Made by a program: the position numbers and the translations under genes. Below the pieces are notes generated by a model. The model saw nothing but the letters and a program-made list of their open reading frames with translations. It did not search any database and was not told the DNA's origin. From Actinomycetota bacterium (lineage in GTDB: Bacteria > Actinomycetota > UBA4738 > HRBIN12): a DNA stretch of 8,434 nt. Each line of letters starts with the position of its first letter. The first letter of the stretch is position 1. The stretch spans positions 1 to 8,434 of the forward strand of contig VAYX01000169.1 in assembly GCA_005885325.1 (NCBI GenBank). The letters run 5' to 3'. Below are positions 4,108 through 8,434 of this stretch, piece by piece.

Positions 4108-5579
4108 CCGGCGCCCCGGTACGCACCCAGGGTCCGGACATCCAATCGGGGACGATCATGGATCGGTCCCGAGCCGGCCGGCGCGCGTTCAGCTTCCCCG
4201 CACCGGACGTCCCCGAGGCCGCGGTGCCGGAGGAGTTCGCGCGCCGCGGCCGTCCCGCGCTCCCGGAGGTGGCGGAGCGGGACATCGTGGCGCACTACAC
4301 GCGGCTGTCGCAGATGAACTACGGCGTCGACACCGGTGTATATGCGCTCGGATCCTGCTCGATGAAGTACAACCCCAAGATCGCCGAGACGGTGGCCTCG
4401 CTTCCGGGGTTCCAGCGAGCCCATCCCCAGCAGCCCGATCACACGGTCCAGGGAGCCCTGGAGCTCCTGTGGCGTCTGGAGCGGGCGCTGTGCGAGGTCA
4501 CCGGCATGGCTCGGGCCACGCTCCAACCGCCCGCCGGAGCGTGCGGCGAGCTGACCGGCCTGCTCCTCATGCGCGCCCACCACACGAAGCAGGGCAACGC
4601 GCGGACCCGGGTGGCCATCCCCGACTCCTCGCACGGGACCAACCCGGCCAGCGTTCGCCTGGCCGGGTACGAGGCCCTGCACATCCCGTCCGACGCGCGA
4701 GGGTTGGTCGACGTGTCGGCGCTCGAGAAGCTGGTCGACGAGGACGTGGCCGGGCTCATGCTCACCAACCCGAACACCCTGGGGCTGTTCGAGGAGGAGA
4801 TCGAGAAGATCACGAGCGTCGTCCACAACGCGGGCGGCCTCGTGTACTACGACGGAGCCAACCTGAACGCCATCCTGGGACGGTGCCGGCCGGGCGACAT
4901 GGGCTTCGACATCGTCCACATCAACACCCACAAGACGTTCGCCACGCCGCACGGCGGCGGAGGGCCCGGTGCCGGGCCCGTCGGTGTCACCGAGGAGCTC
5001 GTGCCGTACCTCCCCGTGCCGTCGGTGGAGCGGGACGAGGCGACGGGGGAGTTCCGCCTGTCCGCGGATCGCGAGGACTCGATCGGGCGGATGCATGGCT
5101 TCCACGGGAACTTCGGCGTCCTCGTCCGCGCGTACGCGTACGTGTTCCTGCACGGGAGCGACGGCCTCCAGGAGGTGGGGGAGCGTGCGGTCCTGAACGC
5201 GAACTACCTGGCCGAGCTGGTGAAGGAGGCGTTCCCCCTGGCCTACCCGGGCCGGCCGATGCACGAGTTCGTGGCCACGGCCAGACCGCTTCGTGACCGA
5301 ACCGGGATCCGGGCCATGGACATCGCCAAGCGCGTCATCGACCTTGGGTTCCATCCCCCCACGGTCTACTTCCCGCTGGTGGTCGAGGAGTCGATGATGG
5401 TCGAGCCGACCGAGACCGAGACCCGGGAGACCCTGGACGGCCTGGCCGCCGCGATGCTCCAGGCGGCCCAGGAAGCGAAGACGGATCCGGACATCCTGCA
5501 CCAGGCTCCGGTGACCACGCCGGTGCGACGCCTCGACGAGGCCCGCGCGGCCAGGCATCTGAAGCTTCGCTGGTCATAG
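4104..5579 (+). CDS. gcvPB: Glycine dehydrogenase (decarboxylating) subunit 2, PLP-binding beta subunit
   Basis: Encodes 491 residues, full length for the family (about 480-490). GcvPB is the PLP-binding subunit of the two-subunit P-protein of the glycine cleavage system. Family blocks: HYTRLSQMNYGVDTGVYALG (64-83) with GSCSMKYNPKI next, the ATLQPPAGACGELTGLL region, SSHGTNPASVRLAG, MLTNPNTLGLFEEEI, YYDGANLNAI, and HINTHKTFATPHGGGGPGAG with the presumed Schiff-base lysine at K277. The C-terminal part carries LGFHPPTVYFPLVVEESMMV and EPTETET. I chose GTG 4104, which overlaps the gcvPA stop as GTGA and has an excellent GGGGGAGG (4089-4096) 7 nt upstream. ATG 4158 (M19, with GGGGA 5 nt upstream) is possible and sits nearer the first conserved residues (AGRRAFSFPAPDVPE). 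The gene looks intact, so the defect is confined to gcvPA. gcvT and gcvH are not in the window. Confidence 0.95.
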   Translation: MTGAPVRTQGPDIQSGTIMDRSRAGRRAFSFPAPDVPEAAVPEEFARRGRPALPEVAERDIVAHYTRLSQMNYGVDTGVYALGSCSMKYNPKIAETVASLPGFQRAHPQQPDHTVQGALELLWRLERALCEVTGMARATLQPPAGACGELTGLLLMRAHHTKQGNARTRVAIPDSSHGTNPASVRLAGYEALHIPSDARGLVDVSALEKLVDEDVAGLMLTNPNTLGLFEEEIEKITSVVHNAGGLVYYDGANLNAILGRCRPGDMGFDIVHINTHKTFATPHGGGGPGAGPVGVTEELVPYLPVPSVERDEATGEFRLSADREDSIGRMHGFHGNFGVLVRAYAYVFLHGSDGLQEVGERAVLNANYLAELVKEAFPLAYPGRPMHEFVATARPLRDRTGIRAMDIAKRVIDLGFHPPTVYFPLVVEESMMVEPTETETRETLDGLAAAMLQAAQEAKTDPDILHQAPVTTPVRRLDEARAARHLKLRWS

Positions 5580-5650
5580 GCCTTTCGGCCCCGCGTGTGG
5601 GCCAGACGGGGGAGTAGTCAATTCCGACCATGGGCGAGTCAACCGAGCGC

Positions 5651-5697
5651 GCCTTCCGACCGATACCAGCCCAGACGTTCAAAGGACGTCGGGAGGC
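5651..5697 (+). promoter_or_regulatory. Possible Shine-Dalgarno-masking leader structure before the second CAP gene
   Basis: GCCTTCC (5651-5657) can pair with GGGAGGC (5691-5697), which contains the ribosome-binding site; six pairs are Watson-Crick and one is G-U. Inside it GACGT (5674-5678) pairs with ACGTC (5686-5690) around a 7-nt loop, directly abutting the outer stem. The outer stem might extend by C5644-G5700, G5645-C5699 and A5646-U5698 past a bulge. It matches no riboswitch family I know. Found by eye, without energy calculation. Confidence 0.3.
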
Positions 5698-5702
5698 TCG
5701 AT

Positions 5703-6173
5703 ATGGACGTACGGGTCGCACGGCGGGGGGCTGGTGTCCTGGTGGCCCTGCTCCTCGTGGCATCGTTGATCGCGGCATTCGCTCCGACTCACGCCGCCGC
5801 CGGCGAGAGGTTCGCGCGCCGCCTGCACATGCTGTCACTCACGAATCAGGCGCGCGAGTCGCACGACCGGGCCGACGTGAAGCTCAACTGGTTGCTCTCT
5901 CGCTATGCCCGGCACCACAGCCTGGAGATGGCGAGCAAGGGCTACCTGTACCACTCCGACAACGACACGCTGGTCAACATCCTCTCGCCGTATCACTTCT
6001 CGATCGGCGGGGAGAACGTCGGAGTGGGCACGACGGTGGACGGGTTGCAGGACGCGTTCATGGCCAGCGCCACCCACCGGGAGAACATCCTGCGGACCGC
6101 CTTCGACCACGTCGCAATCGGCATGGCGCGCGTCGACGGGCACCTGTGGGTGACGGTCGTCTTCTACGGCTAG
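5703..6173 (+). CDS. Secreted CAP (SCP/PR-1) domain protein, canonical metal-site residues
   Basis: Encodes 156 residues. ATG 5703 is supported by GGGAGG (5691-5696) 6 nt upstream and gives a clean Sec signal peptide (VRVARR, then hydrophobic AGVLVALLLVASLIAAFAP, cleavage near AHAAA at 29-33); the frame stays open upstream to 5595 but that part lacks secretion features. The mature protein is a compact bacterial CAP domain: LTNQARESH (46-54), RHHSLEMASKGYLYHSDN (70-87), GGENVGVG (102-109), THRENIL (124-130), HVAIGMA and the last strand LWVTVVFYG. The expected ligands H84, E104 (GEN) and H125 are present; D117 may take the place of the second Glu. It is a paralogue of the 1309-1800 product with matching length and spacing. 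Bacterial CAP proteins are extracytoplasmic and mostly of unknown activity. It follows gcvPB by 123 bp and converges on the surface-protein gene. Confidence 0.88.
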   Translation: MDVRVARRGAGVLVALLLVASLIAAFAPTHAAAGERFARRLHMLSLTNQARESHDRADVKLNWLLSRYARHHSLEMASKGYLYHSDNDTLVNILSPYHFSIGGENVGVGTTVDGLQDAFMASATHRENILRTAFDHVAIGMARVDGHLWVTVVFYG

Positions 6174-6208
6174 GCCAGGGGCGAGGGTCCGCCCTCACCC
6201 AGAACGAA

Positions 6209-6243
6209 GGAACGGCCCGGGCTCTTGGCGCCCGGGCCGTTCC
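6209..6243. terminator. Strong bidirectional intrinsic terminator between convergent genes
   Basis: GGAACGGCCCGGGC (6209-6222) and GCCCGGGCCGTTCC (6230-6243) form a perfect 14-bp stem with a 7-nt loop (TCTTGGC). On the plus strand it is followed by CCCCTTTCG; on the minus strand by TTCGTTCT. It lies 35 bp after the CAP stop and 26 bp after the surface-protein stop, so it can end both transcripts. Confidence 0.85.
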
Positions 6244-6269
6244 CCTTTCGTACCGTTCTGTTCTTCGCC

Positions 6270-8434
6270 TTACGTTTGCGTCCCGTCCTCCCGCCGCCGG
6301 GTGAAGAACAGGATCCCGGTGCCCAGCAGCAGCAGCAGCAGGGCCAGGCCGGCCAGCGTGATGACGCCGCTCGCACCGGTGAAGGCCACGCCGCTCGGCG
6401 GGGTCACGGGGGTGGGGGTGACCGTCGTCCCCAGGACCACGTTGACGGTAGCCGTATCGGTGTCCTGGACGCTGAACCCGGTGACATCGTGGCCCTTGGC
6501 CTTGCCCACGTTGTCGAGCGGGCCGCCGAAGCCACTGGATGCGGTGAAGTCGGCGGTGCAGGTCTTGGTCTCACCCACAGCGAGCTGATCGATCGTGCAG
6601 ATGTTCCCGAGCTTGTTGTCGGTCACCTTCACGTTGAACAGCGTGACATCACCCGTGTTCGTGACCGCGAAGGTGTAGGTCACGGTCTCGCCCGGGCCGA
6701 TCGAGGACGGCTTTGCCGTCTTCACGATCTTGATGGCCGGGTGGATGATGTCCACCGAGTGGGTGTCGGTGTCCGAGACCTGCCCGCTCGGCCCCGTACC
6801 GGTCACGGTGACCGTGTTCGGGAGCGGATCGGGGTCGGTCGCGGTCACGACGTGGGTGCAGCTGTAGTTCCAGGTCTCACCGGTCTCCAGCGTGGTGTCC
6901 TGGTTGCCACCCGTCTTCGACACGAGCGTTGGCGTCGCGCTGCAGATCGGGTCGCTGATGGTGATGTTGGTCAGGGACGCCGATCCCGCGGCCAGGCTGA
7001 CGGCGAACGTGTAGGTGATTGTGTCACCCACGTGTGCCTGAGCCGGGCCACCCTTCACCACCACGATGCCGCCGGACGGCCCCGACGGCGGAGCGCACCC
7101 GGTGACCGTCGTGGTCACGGTGTTGCTGGTGATCGGCACCTCCAGCCCGGTGGCCGTCAGTGAGGCCTGGTTCGTGATCGTCGGGCATTGGCCGCGCGGC
7201 GCGGTGGCCGTGATGGTCACCACGGCCTCGTCCGGCCCATTGGCCCCTCCGTCATTGGCCGCAAGGGTCCCCACGGAACAGGAGACGTTATTGCCAGTGC
7301 TCACGGAGCAGCTCCCGGTCCCGCCTGCTGAGCCGGGATCCACGTCGAAGGAGCCTGCGACTCCGGTGAGGGAGTCGTCCAGGTTATCGGTGACGATCAC
7401 CCCGGTGGCCTGAGCGTTACCGGTGTTCTTGACCGTGATGGTGTAGGTGATCGCGTCACCCACGTGTGCCTGAGCCGGGCCACCCTTCACCACCACGATG
7501 CCGCCGGACGGCCCCGACGGCGGAGCGCACCCGGTGACCGTCGTGGTCACGGTGTTGCTGGTGATCGGCACCTCCAGCCCGGTGGCCGTCAGTGAGGCCT
7601 GGTTCGTGATCGTCGGGCATTGGCCGCGCGGCGCGGTGGCCGTGATGGTCACCACGGCCTCGTCCGGCCCATTGGCCCCTCCGTCATTGGCCGCAAGGGT
7701 CCCCACGGAACAGGAGACGTTATTGCCAGTGCTCACGGAGCAGCTCCCGGTCCCGCCTGCTGAGCCGGGATCCACGTCGAAGGAGCCTGCGACTCCGGTG
7801 AGGGAGTCGTCCAGGTTATCGGTGACGATCACCCCGGTGGCCTGAGCGTTACCGGTGTTCTTGACCGTGATGGTGTAGGTGATCGCGCCGCCCTGTCCGA
7901 CGGTCGCCGGCCCCGCCTTCGTGATGGTCAGGTTCGCGGCGCACCCCGTGACGGTCACCGGGGCGCTCTGGGCCGTGCTCGGGTTCCCCGTCCCAATCGC
8001 CACCTGAGCCGAGTTGGTCAGGGTGGGGCAGGAGCCCAGGTTGGACGGCACGGTTACGTTGATGACCACACGTAGGGTGTCGTCACCGTTTGCCGCCCCG
8101 TCGTTCGCAGCCAGGGTGATCGTCCCCGTGCTGGGGCAGCTCACCGTGTTGCCGACTCCAGTTGTACAGGTCCCGTCGGTCCCCGTATCCGGCGGGTTCA
8201 CGTCCCATGACGTGGAGTTGATGGTGAGCGAGTCGTTCAGGTTGTCGGTCACGATGACCGGGGAGGCAGAGGCGTTCCCCGTGTTGGTCACCGTGATCAC
8301 GTAGTTGAACGAGCCGCCGAGCGGGATCGTGGTGATCGTACCCCCGTTCTCGTTCTGGGCCTCCTTGGTGATCCCCAGGTTCGCGGCGCAACCGACGATG
8401 GTCACGGTGACCTGGTTGCTGCTCTGCGGGGTGG
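6270..8434 (-). CDS. DUF11-like repeat surface protein with C-terminal cell-wall/membrane anchor (5' truncated)
   Basis: The frame is open to the window edge and reads in with T-P-Q-S-S-N-Q-V-T-V, the end of another repeat, so the true start lies outside. At least 721 residues are visible; numbering here is from the internal GTG at 8405. Five Ig-like DUF11/DUF7507-type modules lie in a row: about 9-157 (7935-8381), 158-302, 303-445, 446-555 and 556-659. Signatures are Y-x-I-T-V-x-N-T-G-N, V-I-V-T-D-N-L and T-V-T-x-T-G; paired Cys recur in each module. Modules 2 and 3 contain an exact 144-residue duplication. After a Thr/Pro linker (TTVTPTPVTPPSG) come VAFTG (673-677), a hydrophobic segment (681-701) and TRRRED, the layout of a sortase sorting signal. 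VAFTG resembles the LAxTG motif of actinobacterial class E sortases. Very Thr/Val/Gly-rich, Lys-poor. Probably a surface stalk or adhesin; no sortase in the window. Confidence 0.88.
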   Translation of the reverse strand, partial: TPQSSNQVTVTIVGCAANLGITKEAQNENGGTITTIPLGGSFNYVITVTNTGNASASPVIVTDNLNDSLTINSTSWDVNPPDTGTDGTCTTGVGNTVSCPSTGTITLAANDGAANGDDTLRVVINVTVPSNLGSCPTLTNSAQVAIGTGNPSTAQSAPVTVTGCAANLTITKAGPATVGQGGAITYTITVKNTGNAQATGVIVTDNLDDSLTGVAGSFDVDPGSAGGTGSCSVSTGNNVSCSVGTLAANDGGANGPDEAVVTITATAPRGQCPTITNQASLTATGLEVPITSNTVTTTVTGCAPPSGPSGGIVVVKGGPAQAHVGDAITYTITVKNTGNAQATGVIVTDNLDDSLTGVAGSFDVDPGSAGGTGSCSVSTGNNVSCSVGTLAANDGGANGPDEAVVTITATAPRGQCPTITNQASLTATGLEVPITSNTVTTTVTGCAPPSGPSGGIVVVKGGPAQAHVGDTITYTFAVSLAAGSASLTNITISDPICSATPTLVSKTGGNQDTTLETGETWNYSCTHVVTATDPDPLPNTVTVTGTGPSGQVSDTDTHSVDIIHPAIKIVKTAKPSSIGPGETVTYTFAVTNTGDVTLFNVKVTDNKLGNICTIDQLAVGETKTCTADFTASSGFGGPLDNVGKAKGHDVTGFSVQDTDTATVNVVLGTTVTPTPVTPPSGVAFTGASGVITLAGLALLLLLLGTGILFFTRRREDGTQT
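6324..6341 (-). repeat. (CAG)6 triplet run encoding six leucines of the membrane anchor
   Basis: Six consecutive CAG triplets on the plus strand read CTG on the minus strand and encode Leu689-694 in the membrane segment. Leu is the usual filler of such segments and CTG the preferred codon at this GC content, so it may be compositional, but slippage could change the length of the hydrophobic core without changing the frame. Confidence 0.7.
6375..6389 (-). other. Sortase-like sorting motif VAFTG
   Basis: Encodes Val-Ala-Phe-Thr-Gly just before a hydrophobic stretch and a TRRR tail. Position and order match LPxTG-type sorting signals, with Leu replaced by Val and Pro by Ala. Actinobacterial class E sortases are known to accept LAxTG. 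Cleavage would be expected between Thr and Gly. Confidence 0.55.
7023..7455. repeat. Tandem repeat copy A (432-bp unit)
   Basis: This stretch appears identical, base for base, to 7455-7887 at an offset of 432 bp (144 codons). Identity starts after mismatches at 7020 and 7022 and ends at 7455; the next base differs (T at 7456, C at 7888). The unit is in frame and encodes the end of one DUF11-like module and most of the next. Silent positions do not differ, so the duplication is recent or has been homogenised. Confidence 0.92.
7455..7887. repeat. Tandem repeat copy B (432-bp unit)
   Basis: Second copy of the unit, directly adjoining copy A. Beyond 7887 the sequence diverges but remains related: module 1 (7935-8381) matches the same protein pattern with many substitutions, so it is an older duplicate. 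The true copy number in the genome could differ if the assembly collapsed or expanded this exact repeat. Confidence 0.92.

Noticed and set aside
3852..5558. Very long minus-strand open frame (568 codons) opposite the gcvPA tail and gcvPB
   Set aside because: The plus strand encodes strongly conserved GcvPA/GcvPB throughout. The minus translation is low-complexity and rich in Arg, Gly, His and Val, typical of an antisense frame in GC-rich DNA.
5577..5590. GGCC-TTTC-GGCC hairpin after gcvPB as a terminator
   Set aside because: The stem is only 4 bp and lacks a U-tract, too weak to call.
5580..5702. Cyclic-dinucleotide (ydaO or c-di-GMP) riboswitch upstream of the CAP gene
   Set aside because: I looked because such switches can precede cell-wall genes, but the conserved core motifs of either family are not present. 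Only a simple ribosome-binding-site-pairing stem remains.
7066..7845. Two identical 115-codon plus-strand open frames
   Set aside because: They lie antisense within the exact repeat copies of the surface-protein gene and are identical only because the DNA is.
7023..7887. CRISPR or insertion-sequence origin of the large direct repeats
   Set aside because: The unit is 432 bp, coding, in frame and without spacers. There are no terminal inverted repeats or transposase, so it is protein-module duplication.

Overview
The window is GC-rich, with strong G/C third-position bias in every gene. Its gene set points to a member of the Actinomycetota, probably a deep-branching or uncultivated lineage, and nothing in the sequence fixes a genus. 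The main clue is a bifunctional-nuclease (BFN/DUF151) gene, an FtsR/Rv1828-like MerR regulator and the glycine-cleavage P-protein lying together. From memory this recalls the mycobacterial Rv1826-Rv1832 neighbourhood (gcvH, garA, merR, BFN, merR, gcvP). Unlike mycobacteria, the P-protein here is the two-subunit GcvPA/GcvPB form.

Layout. Positions 1-132 hold the 3' end of an unidentified plus-strand gene. hpt (155-775, purine salvage) and the BFN-family gene (819-1292) follow on the plus strand. A secreted CAP/SCP-domain protein (1309-1800, minus) converges on the BFN gene and diverges from the MerR regulator. The divergent spacer (1801-1981) is relatively AT-rich and holds a good -35/-10 promoter (TTGACA, 17 bp, TAGCCT) and palindromic operator candidates. 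The MerR gene (1982-2431) overlaps by four bases a small protein with a PD-(D/E)XK nuclease-like pattern (2428-2799). Then come gcvPA (2843-4107) and gcvPB (4104-5579). gcvPA is broken: about 20 conserved residues are missing at about 3757 and the frame shifts, leaving two pieces joined by a TGATG stop-start. A second CAP-domain protein (5703-6173, plus) follows, then a strong bidirectional terminator (6209-6243). Last is the 3' part of a large minus-strand surface protein (6270-8434, running off the window) made of DUF11-like repeats, a Thr/Pro linker, a VAFTG sorting-like motif and a membrane anchor.

How the genes fit together. Three themes are interleaved: core metabolism (hypoxanthine salvage, glycine cleavage), regulation (FtsR-like MerR with its coupled nuclease-like partner, BFN) and the cell surface (two CAP proteins and the DUF11 protein). 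Only MerR plus the nuclease-like gene, and gcvPA plus gcvPB, show real translational-coupling geometry. No phage, transposon, CRISPR or defence locus is visible. The most notable points are the gcvPA lesion, the MerR-coupled nuclease-like protein whose expected catalytic Lys is Thr, the pair of CAP paralogues (one lacking metal-site residues), and an apparently exact 432-bp tandem duplication in the surface protein.
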